Origin: Flagellimonas nanhaiensis
GTDB lineage: Bacteria; Bacteroidota; Bacteroidia; Flavobacteriales; Flavobacteriaceae
Assembly: GCF_003382275.1 (NCBI RefSeq)
Contig: NZ_QTJX01000003.1
Location: 62,001-126,000, forward strand
Length of the DNA: 64,000 nucleotides
Direction: 5' to 3'
Part shown: in pieces, positions 14,803-23,624 of the stretch
Numbering within the stretch: position 1 is the first letter of the stretch
How the letters are laid out: each line of letters starts with the position of its first letter
Program-made: the position numbers and the translations under genes
The notes under the pieces: model-generated
Database searches by the model: none
What the model was told of the DNA's origin: nothing
Seen by the model: only the letters and a program-made list of their open reading frames with translations

Positions 14803-14848
14803 TATTTTTAATAGGGAGAGTATCACAAATTTGTCCTAGGTAAAGCAA

Positions 14849-17239
14849 ATGTCAATGGCAAACATGACATGTTATCATTGTGGTGACGATTGTGGAAGAC
14901 ACAAAGTCCATTTTGATGATAAGGATTTCTGCTGTAATGGTTGTAAGACCGTTTATGAAATCTTTACTTCAAACGGCCTTTCCACCTTCTATGAAATTGA
15001 GGCCGCAGCAGGCACAACACCCAAAGAGGTTCGGAAAAAATACGATTTTCTCGATAACGAGGAAATTGCGGAAAAACTTCTGGAATTCAACGAAGATGGG
15101 GTGCAGGTGGTAAGTTTGAGTATCCCTTCCATTCATTGTAGCTCTTGTATCTGGGTTTTGGAAAATTTGAATCGCCTGCATGGTGCAATAGCCAGTTCAC
15201 AGGTAGATTTTCCTAAAAAAACCATCAGGGTAACCTATAAAACAAAAGATTTTTCCCTTAAATCACTCGTGCTACTTCTGGGAAGCATTGGCTATGAGCC
15301 ATACATCTCATTGGAAGCATACAACAAGAAAAAAAATCGGGTGGACCGCTCCCTTATTTACAAATTGGGAGTTGCTGGTTTTGCCTTTGGAAATGTCATG
15401 TTGTTGTCATTTCCAGAATATTTTGAAGTTGAGGAATTTTGGCTGGACCAATACAAACTGGTTTTTAGGTGGTTGATGTTTGCCTTTTCCGTTCCGGTGG
15501 TTTTTTATGCCTCGCAAGACTATTTTATATCTGCATACAAAGGACTTAGATCCAAGCTGCTCAATATAGATGTTCCCATTGCCCTTGGTGTTTTGACACT
15601 TTTTCTCCGAAGCACTGTGGATATCATCTTTGATCTGGGCTCGGGATTTTTTGATAGCCTTACCGGACTGGTCTTTTTCCTGCTACTCGGAAAATTCTTC
15701 CAACAAAAGACCTATGCCTATCTTTCCTTTGAGCGCGATTATAAATCGTACTTCCCCATTGCGGTGACCAGATTGGGTGAGAATGACAAAGAGGAAAATA
15801 TTCAGATTTATAAAATAAAAGTGGGCGACCGTATCCTGATTCGCAACCAGGAGATCATTCCGGTGGATTGTATTTTGATTAAGGGCGATGCAGAAATTGA
15901 CTATAGCTTTGTTACCGGTGAATCTCAGGCGGTCTTCAGAAAATCAGGGGATAAACTCTTTGCTGGAGGACGACAATTGTCCGGAGTTATGGAGGTTGAA
16001 GTGTTGAGGTCGGTCTCGCAAAGTTATTTGACCCAATTGTGGAGCAATTCCGTCTTTTCAAAAGACAAGGTCAGTCAGTTTCAGACCCTAACCGATAGTA
16101 TTGGCAAACGATTCACCTTGGCTGTACTGAGTATTGCATTGGTGGCCACCACTTTTTGGTTGTTTTACATGCCCAGTATGGCCTTGAATGTGTTTACGGC
16201 GGTATTGATTATTGCTTGCCCTTGTGCCATTGCCTTGGCCGCGCCATTTACCTTGGGCAATATGCTCCGTATTTTCGGAAGACATAAATTTTATTTAAAG
16301 AATACCAATGTCATAGAAAGGCTTTCAAAAATTGACACTGCCATTTTTGATAAGACCGGAACCTTGACCACAGCACAAAAAGAAACTATTCTTTATGAAG
16401 GAGTTGAGTTGACCGCAGATGAAAAGGCTCTTCTAAAAACCACATTGCGCGCATCCAACCACCCGTTGAGTAGGTCCCTGTACGGAATTCTGAAGTCAAA
16501 TGAAATCATGACGCTCGATGAGTTCAATGAGCATACGGGAAAAGGAATAGAAGGTAGGGTTAATGACCGTTCCATAAAAGTAGGCTCCGCTGCCTATGTG
16601 GGAAAAGAACAATCCCCTTCAATGACAAGTACAGCCGTGTATGTAAGTTCGGATGAGGACATCAAAGGTCGTTTTGTATTTAAAAACACCTATCGGGATG
16701 GAGTGAGCAAGATTTTTGGAGAACTGGAAAACAAGTTTCAACTAGGGGTGTTGTCGGGCGATAATGATGGAGAAAAAGAACAATTGCAAAATTTGTTGCC
16801 TTCCAATGCCAATATTTTGTTCAATCAAAAACCGGAAGATAAATTGGAGTACATAAAACAATTACAAAAAGAAAACAATGTGCTCATGGTTGGTGATGGA
16901 TTGAATGACGCAGGAGCTTTGGCTCAAAGTGATGTTGGTGTGGCCATATCGGAGAACATCAATGTTTTTTCTCCGGCATGTGACGGTATTTTGGATGCTT
17001 CCAATCTTACCAGACTGCCCACATTTTTGGAACTGTCCAAAAACTCAATCAAAATCATTAAATTATGTTTCATTTTTTCATTGTGTTATAACATCGTAGG
17101 GCTATATTTTGCCGTAACGGGGCAGTTAGAACCAGTTATTGCAGCCATATTAATGCCGCTGAGTTCCATTAGTATAGTGGTTTTCGCGACGTTGTGCACA
17201 AATTTTATAGGTAGGAAATTAAAAATTTTTGAAAGCTGA
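14849..17239 (+). CDS. ccoI: CcoI: copper-translocating P1B-type ATPase for cbb3 oxidase assembly
   Basis: 796 residues. An N-terminal Cys-rich zinc-finger-like part (C8, C11, C15, C28, C29, C32) is characteristic of CcoI/FixI. An HMA domain follows with HCSSC (C97, C100). The CPC ion motif is at 457-459 (IIACPCAIAL), the phosphorylation site at D501 (DKTGTLTT), and VGDGLNDAGAL forms the hinge near residue 690. Inner membrane; it delivers copper for the CuB centre of the cbb3 oxidase. It precedes ccoS and ccoN in the usual order and starts behind site F2. Confidence 0.95.
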   Translation: MSMANMTCYHCGDDCGRHKVHFDDKDFCCNGCKTVYEIFTSNGLSTFYEIEAAAGTTPKEVRKKYDFLDNEEIAEKLLEFNEDGVQVVSLSIPSIHCSSCIWVLENLNRLHGAIASSQVDFPKKTIRVTYKTKDFSLKSLVLLLGSIGYEPYISLEAYNKKKNRVDRSLIYKLGVAGFAFGNVMLLSFPEYFEVEEFWLDQYKLVFRWLMFAFSVPVVFYASQDYFISAYKGLRSKLLNIDVPIALGVLTLFLRSTVDIIFDLGSGFFDSLTGLVFFLLLGKFFQQKTYAYLSFERDYKSYFPIAVTRLGENDKEENIQIYKIKVGDRILIRNQEIIPVDCILIKGDAEIDYSFVTGESQAVFRKSGDKLFAGGRQLSGVMEVEVLRSVSQSYLTQLWSNSVFSKDKVSQFQTLTDSIGKRFTLAVLSIALVATTFWLFYMPSMALNVFTAVLIIACPCAIALAAPFTLGNMLRIFGRHKFYLKNTNVIERLSKIDTAIFDKTGTLTTAQKETILYEGVELTADEKALLKTTLRASNHPLSRSLYGILKSNEIMTLDEFNEHTGKGIEGRVNDRSIKVGSAAYVGKEQSPSMTSTAVYVSSDEDIKGRFVFKNTYRDGVSKIFGELENKFQLGVLSGDNDGEKEQLQNLLPSNANILFNQKPEDKLEYIKQLQKENNVLMVGDGLNDAGALAQSDVGVAISENINVFSPACDGILDASNLTRLPTFLELSKNSIKIIKLCFIFSLCYNIVGLYFAVTGQLEPVIAAILMPLSSISIVVFATLCTNFIGRKLKIFES

Positions 17240-17248
17240 TATATGTCA
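17237..17248 (+). promoter_or_regulatory. F3: FNR-type site upstream of ccoS
   Basis: TGATATATGTCA; its first three bases are the ccoI stop codon. TAGTTTTA (17272-17279) starts 29.5 bp from the centre, giving the cco structural genes their own promoter inside the cluster. Confidence 0.7.
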
Positions 17249-17298
17249 TTTTTTGCACAGGACCATCACTGTAGTTTTACCACCAATTTAAGATAGGT

Positions 17299-17508
17299 AT
17301 GAGTGTTATTTATGTGTTATTGGCCATAAGCATTACTGTAGCCTTGGCCTTTTTTGCCGCTTTTGTATTTTCTGTTAGAAGCGGGCAGTACGATGATACC
17401 TATACCCCATCGGTCAGGATGCTCTTTGAAGATGAGATTGTGGATGACGCGGACAAAACAAACCAGGACAATAACTTAATCAAACAAAAGAAAAGTACAA
17501 ACCAATAA
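17299..17508 (+). CDS. ccoS: CcoS: cbb3 oxidase maturation protein
   Basis: 69 residues: one membrane helix (about 3-26) followed by FSVRSGQYDDTYTPSVRMLFEDE, the CcoS signature (S-G-Q-Y-D-D, P-x-R-M-L-D/E-D). CcoS is needed to insert cofactors (heme b and CuB) into CcoN. The usual CcoS length is 50-75. It ends 2 nt before the ccoNO start, so the two are tightly linked. Confidence 0.92.
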   Translation: MSVIYVLLAISITVALAFFAAFVFSVRSGQYDDTYTPSVRMLFEDEIVDDADKTNQDNNLIKQKKSTNQ

Positions 17509-17510
17509 AT

Positions 17511-19709
17511 ATGGAGACACAGCAGTTTCGCTACGATAACAAAATCGTGCAAAAGTTCTTATACGCCACCATACTCTGGGGTGTGGTTGGAATGTTAGTA
17601 GGCCTTTTATTGGCCTTTATGTTTTTATTTCCCAATGTCACGGATGGTATCTCATGGCTAAGTTTTGGACGTTTACGTCCCTTGCATACCAATGCAGTAA
17701 TCTTTGCCTTTGTGGGAAATGCCATTTTTGCAGGCGTATATTATTCCCTTCAACGGTTGCTCAAGGCTCGGATGTTCAGTGATTTTCTTAGCAATTTCAA
17801 TTTCTGGGGCTGGCAGTTGATTATTGTGGCCGCAGCATTGACGTTGCCACTCGGGTACACTACGTCCAAAGAATACGCAGAACTGGAATGGCCTATAGAT
17901 TTGGCCATCGCCGTGGTCTGGGTGGTATTCGGATGGAACATGATTGGAACGATCTTAAAAAGAAGACAACGACACCTCTATGTGGCAATCTGGTTCTATT
18001 TAGCCACGTTTGTTACGGTAGCGGTGCTTCATATCTTCAACAGCTTGGAGCTGCCAGTATCGGCCCTTAAAAGTTATTCTGTTTATGCAGGTGTTCAAGA
18101 TGCCCTGGTACAATGGTGGTATGGGCACAACGCAGTGGCATTTTTCTTGACCACTCCATTTTTGGGGCTGATGTACTATTTTGTTCCCAAGGCGGCAAAC
18201 AGACCTATCTATTCGTATAGACTTTCAATCGTCCACTTCTGGTCATTGATATTCATTTACATTTGGGCTGGACCACACCACTTGTTGTATTCCGCATTGC
18301 CAGACTGGGCACAGAACCTTGGAGTTGTGTTCTCCGTAATGTTGATTGCTCCTTCTTGGGGTGGTATGATCAATGGACTATTGACCTTGCGTGGAGTTTG
18401 GGACAAAGTTCGTAACGACGCAACACTGAAATTTATGGTAGTGGCCATTACAGGTTATGGTATGGCGACTTTTGAAGGTCCAATGCTTTCCCTTAAAAAT
18501 GTAAATGCCATTGCTCACTTTAGTGATTGGATTATTGCACACGTTCACGTTGGTGCCTTGGCATGGAACGGGTTCTTGACCTTCGGTATGATTTACTGGT
18601 TGGTTCCCAAAATGTTCAAGACCAGCTTGCACTCCAAGGGATTGGCCAATTTCCATTTCTGGATAGGTACCTTGGGTATCGTGCTCTATGCATTGCCCAT
18701 GTATGTAGCCGGATTTACCCAAGCCTTGATGTGGAAAGACTTTAATCCAGATGGAACATTGGTTTACGGTAACTTCTTGGAGACCGTTACCCAGATTATC
18801 CCAATGTACTGGATGCGAGCTATAGGTGGAAGCCTTTATATCCTGGGAATGTTCATCCTGCTATATAATGTTGTGATGACCATAAAATCTGGTAGCAAGG
18901 TGGAAGATGAATTGGCCGAAGCTCCTGCATTGACAAGAGTGTCCAAAAGACGTGTTGCTGGTGAAACATTCCACAATTGGTTGGAAAGAAGACCAATCCA
19001 ACTTACAATTTTGGCTACCATAGCTATTCTGATTGGAGGTATTGTTCAGATTGTTCCAACCATATTGGTAAAATCAAATATCCCAACAATCACAAGCGTA
19101 AAACCATATACTCCATTGGAGTTGGAAGGACGAGATTTATATATCCGTGAAGGCTGTGTAGGCTGTCACTCCCAAATGATCAGGCCATTTAGAAGTGAGG
19201 TCGAGCGCTATGGAGAATACTCCAAAGCAGGTGAATATGTTTACGACCACCCTTTCCTATGGGGTAGTAAACGTACAGGTCCCGATTTGATGCGTATTGG
19301 AGGCAAATACTCAGACAACTGGCACCTAAACCACATGTACGATCCGCAAAGTACCTCGGCAGGATCCATTATGCCAGCGTATCAATGGCTGGTTAGAAAT
19401 AGGCATGACCGCTCTGCGGTGCAGGCCAAGATGGAAACCATGGTGAAACTGGGCGTACCGTATACAGAGGAGGACATAGCCAATGCTCCAGAGCATATGG
19501 CTGCACAAGCCCTTCAGATTGAAAAGAATCTTTATGCCGATCCAGAATTTGTAAAAACCTATGAGGCAGACAAGAAATATGCGCAGGAAAATGGAGAAGA
19601 CTTTGTGGAGATGCGTGATAGGGAGATTGTTTCACTGATTGCCTATCTGCAAAGATTGGGAACAGATATTAAGGTCAAGGATGCCGAAGAACTATCTCAA
19701 AACAACTAA
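17511..19709 (+). CDS. ccoNO: CcoNO: fused cbb3 cytochrome c oxidase subunits I and II
   Basis: 732 residues: a CcoN part (about 1-480) fused to a CcoO part (about 495-732). CcoN carries heme and CuB histidines in LRPLHTNAVIFAFVG, WWYGHNAVAFF, AGPHHLLY and IAHVHVGALAWNG. CcoO starts after a membrane helix near 495-515 and has a single heme c site CVGCH in REGCVGCHSQMIRPF, then the conserved GPDLMRIGGKYSDNWH. A CcoN-CcoO fusion is common in Bacteroidota but not in proteobacteria. It forms the high-affinity oxygen-reducing core in the inner membrane, active at low oxygen. Confidence 0.95.
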   Translation: METQQFRYDNKIVQKFLYATILWGVVGMLVGLLLAFMFLFPNVTDGISWLSFGRLRPLHTNAVIFAFVGNAIFAGVYYSLQRLLKARMFSDFLSNFNFWGWQLIIVAAALTLPLGYTTSKEYAELEWPIDLAIAVVWVVFGWNMIGTILKRRQRHLYVAIWFYLATFVTVAVLHIFNSLELPVSALKSYSVYAGVQDALVQWWYGHNAVAFFLTTPFLGLMYYFVPKAANRPIYSYRLSIVHFWSLIFIYIWAGPHHLLYSALPDWAQNLGVVFSVMLIAPSWGGMINGLLTLRGVWDKVRNDATLKFMVVAITGYGMATFEGPMLSLKNVNAIAHFSDWIIAHVHVGALAWNGFLTFGMIYWLVPKMFKTSLHSKGLANFHFWIGTLGIVLYALPMYVAGFTQALMWKDFNPDGTLVYGNFLETVTQIIPMYWMRAIGGSLYILGMFILLYNVVMTIKSGSKVEDELAEAPALTRVSKRRVAGETFHNWLERRPIQLTILATIAILIGGIVQIVPTILVKSNIPTITSVKPYTPLELEGRDLYIREGCVGCHSQMIRPFRSEVERYGEYSKAGEYVYDHPFLWGSKRTGPDLMRIGGKYSDNWHLNHMYDPQSTSAGSIMPAYQWLVRNRHDRSAVQAKMETMVKLGVPYTEEDIANAPEHMAAQALQIEKNLYADPEFVKTYEADKKYAQENGEDFVEMRDREIVSLIAYLQRLGTDIKVKDAEELSQNN

Positions 19710-19712
19710 GCC

Positions 19713-19898
19713 ATGCTAAAATTTGTAAAAAGTCATATGGAAGGTATTGAAGGGGTGGCCAACTACCCCATGATATCCCTTTTGATCTTCTTCGTGTTCT
19801 TTGTGGCCCTTTTTTGGTGGGTGCTTACAGCATCAAAAGAACACATAAAAGAGATGGAAGAACTACCATTGGATAATAACGATCAACACAAACTATAA
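19713..19898 (+). CDS. ccoQ: CcoQ-like small subunit of cbb3 oxidase
   Basis: 61 residues: an N-terminal amphipathic part, one membrane helix (about 22-42) with FFVFFVALFWWVL, and a short charged tail (EHIKEMEELPLDNN). Position between ccoNO and ccoP and the pattern F-x-G/W-x-x-x-A identify it as the CcoQ/FixQ subunit, which stabilises the complex. It is 4 nt from each neighbour. Confidence 0.85.
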   Translation: MLKFVKSHMEGIEGVANYPMISLLIFFVFFVALFWWVLTASKEHIKEMEELPLDNNDQHKL

Positions 19899-19902
19899 TA
19901 TT

Positions 19903-20856
19903 ATGAGCACAAGAACACCCTGGTGGATTAGGGTCCCCGTATTATTCTTTTTGATCTTCGGATTAATGGAATACTTTATAGATTCAGGAGATAAACCGGC
20001 GATTATAGAATACCCCATTACGCAGTTTTTTATGCTCATGGTATTGATGCTTCTAATAGCCATTGAGCTTATTTTGAAGTCTATTGAGAACATCATGTTT
20101 CAAACCCTTTCTGAAGAGGCCAAGGAGCGTTATTTAGCTTCAAAGGCCAAAAAACCAGAATGGAAATGGGCCAAGAACATGCTCAAGAGCCTTACCAAAA
20201 GTAAATCCATTGAGCGTGAGGGCGAGGTTATCATGGACCATAACTATGATGGAATCCGTGAGCTTGACAACGTCTTGCCTCCTTGGTGGGTATATCTATT
20301 TTATGCGACCATCGTCTTTGGAGTAATTTATTTGGTGCGATTCCACATAGCTGGGGATTATGACCAAAAATTGGAGTACGAACAAGAAGTTGCCGCAGCC
20401 AAAATAGCAATTGAAGAGTATAAAAAGACCGCCAAGGATTTGGTGGACGTAAATACGGTGGAATTCCTTTCAGATGCTGCCGACCTTAGTGCAGGAGAAA
20501 AGATTTTTGTGGCCAACTGTGTTGCATGCCACACTGCTGACGGAGGAGGAAGTATTGGTCCAAATTTGACCGATGAGTATTGGATTTTGGGTGGAGGCAT
20601 CAAAAATGTCTTCAATACCATTTCCGAAGGAGGTCGAGACGGAAAAGGAATGATAGCCTGGAAACAAACACTTAAACCAGCCGAAATAGCTCAGGTGTCT
20701 AGCTATGTGTTAACTCTGGTCGGAACCACACCAGAAAACCCAAAAGCACCTGAAGGTGAGATTTGGATAGACCCAGATGCACCACAACAACCACAAGAAA
20801 CCGAAACACCCGAGATGGAACAAGTCTCGGATTCCACAGATGTGGCCATGAATTAA
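19903..20856 (+). CDS. ccoP: CcoP: cbb3 oxidase subunit III, one heme c
   Basis: 317 residues. Two membrane helices near 10-25 and 38-58, a linker, and the CcoP-specific DHNYDGIRELDNVLPPWWVYLFYATIVFG around 110-140, then a periplasmic cytochrome c domain. Only one heme site is present, CVACH (NCVACHTADGGG, about residue 207). Proteobacterial CcoP normally has two. A Met ligand is likely in GMIAWK. It passes electrons to CcoO. The tail (260-317) is Pro/Glu/Gln-rich. Confidence 0.93.
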   Translation: MSTRTPWWIRVPVLFFLIFGLMEYFIDSGDKPAIIEYPITQFFMLMVLMLLIAIELILKSIENIMFQTLSEEAKERYLASKAKKPEWKWAKNMLKSLTKSKSIEREGEVIMDHNYDGIRELDNVLPPWWVYLFYATIVFGVIYLVRFHIAGDYDQKLEYEQEVAAAKIAIEEYKKTAKDLVDVNTVEFLSDAADLSAGEKIFVANCVACHTADGGGSIGPNLTDEYWILGGGIKNVFNTISEGGRDGKGMIAWKQTLKPAEIAQVSSYVLTLVGTTPENPKAPEGEIWIDPDAPQQPQETETPEMEQVSDSTDVAMN

Positions 20857-20864
20857 GTAGAATG

Positions 20865-20890
20865 AGGTCGCGACAGTTATGTCGCGACCT
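20865..20890 (+). terminator. Strong hairpin between ccoP and ccoG
   Basis: AGGTCGCGACA (20865-20875), loop GTTA, TGTCGCGACCT (20880-20890): a perfect 11-bp stem. The following bases are TATAATT, not a proper T-run. It may attenuate transcription or protect the 3' end of the ccoNOQP message, lowering expression of the assembly genes. Confidence 0.6.
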
Positions 20891-20910
20891 TATAATTAAA
20901 CAAAATTGCA

Positions 20911-22320
20911 ATGGAGGAAAATTTTCGGGATTCCATTGGTACCATTACCAAAGAAGGGAAACGGGCCTGGATCAATCCCAAAAAGCCTAGTGGACGGTTT
21001 TATGATTATCGCAAATATGTGAGCTATGCGCTCTTGATCTTTTTATTTGCTTCGCCCTTTGTAAAGATCAATGGGCACCAATTTTTAATGTTCAATGTGC
21101 TGGAGAGGCGGTTCAATATTTTTGGATTTCCTTTTTGGCCGCAAGATTTTCACTTGTTCGTGGTCTCCATGATCATTGGGGTGATTTTCATTGCCCTGTT
21201 CACCGTAGCCTACGGACGTATATTCTGCGGATGGATGTGCCCGCAGACCATTTTTATGGAAATGGTCTTTCGTAGGATAGAATATTGGATCGAAGGAGAT
21301 CGTGGTGCGCAAATGCGCTTGGAACGTTCCTCCTGGACCGGTGAGAAAATCAGAAAAAAATTAACCAAGTGGATAATCTTTTTCATTATTTCCTTTTTGA
21401 TTGCCAATGTTTTTCTGGCATATTTAATAGGAAGTGATAAGCTGATCAGATACATACTGGATGGACCAATGAATCATTTGGGAACCATGGTCCCGTTGTT
21501 GATTTTCACAGGTGTGTTCTACTTTGTCTTCGCTTGGTTCAGAGAACAGGTATGCATTATCGCATGTCCCTATGGAAGGCTTCAAGGCGTACTGTTGGAC
21601 AACAAATCCATTGTTGTGGCCTACGACCATAAAAGGGGAGAAGGAGAAAATGGAAGAAAGAAGTTCAGGAAAAATGAAGATAGAGATGCATTGGGACACG
21701 GTGACTGTATTGATTGTTTCCAATGTGTGCACGTATGCCCTACAGGCATAGACATCAGAAATGGTACTCAGCTTGAATGTGTTAATTGCACAGCTTGTAT
21801 TGATGAGTGCGATCATATCATGGACAGTATCAATAAACCAAAAGGGTTGATACGCTATGCAAGTGAGGATGAGATAACCAACAAGTCAAAATTTAAGTTC
21901 ACTGCACGTATGAAGGGTTATACTGCGGTACTTACCATTTTGATTGGTATTCTCGTTGGGATGCTCTTTTTGAGAAATGAGTTGGAAGCAAATATCCTTA
22001 GGCTTCCAGGACAATTATATGAACGAAAGGACAATAATATTATCAGTAATGTCTACACCTATAAACTGGTGAACAAAACTGCTAAGGATGTAGAAGATGT
22101 TTCTTTCAAGTTGCTTTCCCATAATGGGGAAATAAAAATGGTGTCACAAGACAGTTTTGTGGTTCCAGCAGAAGAATTGGCCGAAGGTACATTGTTCATT
22201 GAAATAAATGCCTCTGCATTGACAGGGGACAAGGACAAGTTAAAAATTGGGGTGTATAGTGGTGAGGAATTGATTGAAACCACCATAACCCAGTTTTTAG
22301 CACCACGAAGTTATAATTAA
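20911..22320 (+). CDS. ccoG: CcoG: cbb3 oxidase accessory protein, 4Fe-4S ferredoxin type
   Basis: 469 residues. Membrane helices around 34-50, 86-104 and 150-170, with NapH-like CGWMCPQTIFMEMVFR (about 105-120) and CIIACPYGRLQGVL. Two 4Fe-4S clusters: CIDCFQCVHVCPTGIDIR (about 269-286) and CVNCTACIDECD (about 291-304). A C-terminal IG-like domain follows the last helix (about 330-470). CcoG/RdxA is thought to reduce copper(II) for CuB insertion. It follows ccoP after the hairpin and is followed by ccoH 11 nt later. Confidence 0.93.
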   Translation: MEENFRDSIGTITKEGKRAWINPKKPSGRFYDYRKYVSYALLIFLFASPFVKINGHQFLMFNVLERRFNIFGFPFWPQDFHLFVVSMIIGVIFIALFTVAYGRIFCGWMCPQTIFMEMVFRRIEYWIEGDRGAQMRLERSSWTGEKIRKKLTKWIIFFIISFLIANVFLAYLIGSDKLIRYILDGPMNHLGTMVPLLIFTGVFYFVFAWFREQVCIIACPYGRLQGVLLDNKSIVVAYDHKRGEGENGRKKFRKNEDRDALGHGDCIDCFQCVHVCPTGIDIRNGTQLECVNCTACIDECDHIMDSINKPKGLIRYASEDEITNKSKFKFTARMKGYTAVLTILIGILVGMLFLRNELEANILRLPGQLYERKDNNIISNVYTYKLVNKTAKDVEDVSFKLLSHNGEIKMVSQDSFVVPAEELAEGTLFIEINASALTGDKDKLKIGVYSGEELIETTITQFLAPRSYN

Positions 22321-22331
22321 AAAAAGTAGAG

Positions 22332-22778
22332 ATGAAAATCAACTGGGGGACAGGTATCGTTTTGGCTTTCATAGCATTCATATCCTTCATTCTGTATTTT
22401 GTATTCAGGATGAGTACAGATGACCGTGCCAACCATGACTTGGTCACTGAGGAATACTATAAAAAAGAACTGGCCTACCAAGAAGAAATAGATGCCTCTA
22501 AGACAGCATCCGAAAAGGGTGCCATTATAAAGGTTGAAAAATCAGAAAAAGGAATCACGCTGTTTTTTCCTGAACAGTTTGACCCAAAGAAAATAACAGG
22601 AAAAGTGTCCCTATACAGACCGTCTAACAAGCACTTGGATGTTGACTTTCCCATAAGTTTGTCCAAAACACATTTGCTCATACCTGACAATCGCTTGGTG
22701 GACGGTCGCTGGGACATTATTGTAAAATGGAACTATGAAGGTAGTACCTTTTTGCACAAAGAAAAACTGGTATACTAA
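22332..22778 (+). CDS. ccoH: CcoH/FixH: cbb3 oxidase assembly protein
   Basis: 148 residues: one N-terminal membrane helix (about 7-26) and a periplasmic beta domain. DLVTEEYYKKELAYQEEID is the FixH family signature (D-L-V-x-x-x-Y-Y). The end HLLIPDNRLVDGRWDIIVKWNYEG matches the family. Needed for assembly and stability of the oxidase. Stop and next start are 2 nt apart (TAA-AT-ATG). Confidence 0.9.
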   Translation: MKINWGTGIVLAFIAFISFILYFVFRMSTDDRANHDLVTEEYYKKELAYQEEIDASKTASEKGAIIKVEKSEKGITLFFPEQFDPKKITGKVSLYRPSNKHLDVDFPISLSKTHLLIPDNRLVDGRWDIIVKWNYEGSTFLHKEKLVY

Positions 22779-22780
22779 AT

Positions 22781-23488
22781 ATGCTGCTATCGGCAATGGT
22801 ATTGGGTCTTGTAGGAAGCTTGCACTGTTTGGGCATGTGCGGCCCCATTGCCTTTATGTTGCCTCTAGACCGTGACAACAAGGCCAAAAAATTGATGCAG
22901 ATGGGGATTTACCATTTGGGAAGAGCATTGGCCTATGGCTTAATGGGATTGGTTTTTGGATTAGTTGGTAAAGGACTCTATCTCTTTGGCTTTCAACAAA
23001 AACTTTCCATATTGATTGGAGCGGTAATGATACTTTTGGTCGTTATTCCTGCAAGGCATGTAAAAAAGTTCAGTGTGGCAAAACCGGTGTATCGACTTCT
23101 TGGCAAGATAAAATCAAGACTAGGTGCCGAACTTCAAAAAAAGACCCCAGATACGTTTTTGACCATTGGGTTTTTGAACGGGTTTTTACCCTGCGGTCTC
23201 GTCTACATGGCCCTTTTGGGAGCAATTGCGCTGGGAAATCCTTTTGAGGGAGCATTGTACATGATTTTATTCGGAGTTGGAACTATTCCTTTAATGACTT
23301 CTGCAGTATATTTCAGTTCTTTTCTTAAAAAGGGGACAAGACAAATGGTGCAAAAATTTGTACCGGTCTTTGTAATCATCATTGGGGCACTTTTTATTCT
23401 AAGGGGTCTCGGCTTGGGTATTCCATACGTATCTCCAAAAGCACCCTCCCAAGTGGAAATGGCGTCGAGCAACATGGAATGTCACTAA
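22781..23488 (+). CDS. TauE/SafE-type membrane protein of the cco cluster
   Basis: 235 residues, six predicted membrane segments. It starts MLLSAMVLGLVGSLHCLGMCGPIAFML, the C-x-G-M-C-G-P motif of the DsbD-related sulfite exporter TauE/SafE subgroup encoded after ccoH in many Bacteroidota. A second motif, FLNGFLPCGLVYMAL, lies near 127-141. It is thought to help copper or redox handling in oxidase assembly, not sulfite export; this is inference from position. It ends with a short His/Met tail (MASSNMECH). Confidence 0.88.
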   Translation: MLLSAMVLGLVGSLHCLGMCGPIAFMLPLDRDNKAKKLMQMGIYHLGRALAYGLMGLVFGLVGKGLYLFGFQQKLSILIGAVMILLVVIPARHVKKFSVAKPVYRLLGKIKSRLGAELQKKTPDTFLTIGFLNGFLPCGLVYMALLGAIALGNPFEGALYMILFGVGTIPLMTSAVYFSSFLKKGTRQMVQKFVPVFVIIIGALFILRGLGLGIPYVSPKAPSQVEMASSNMECH

Positions 23489-23512
23489 CCAAAGAATTTC
23501 ATTTTTAACCGC

Positions 23513-23524
23513 TGACCGATATCA
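23513..23524 (+). promoter_or_regulatory. F4: FNR-type site upstream of the MBL-rhodanese gene
   Basis: TGACCGATATCA. CAGCTTTG (23548-23555) starts 29.5 bp from the centre. The transcript would have a leader of about 65 nt, longer than in the other F promoters. Confidence 0.6.
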
Positions 23525-23624
23525 TATTTTTTACTCTAAAAAAGAAGCAGCTTTGCAACTAAAGTTACTGAAATGAAAATGAGATGATTTTACCTTTAGA
23601 AAGTAACTTAAATCCTTAACGATC

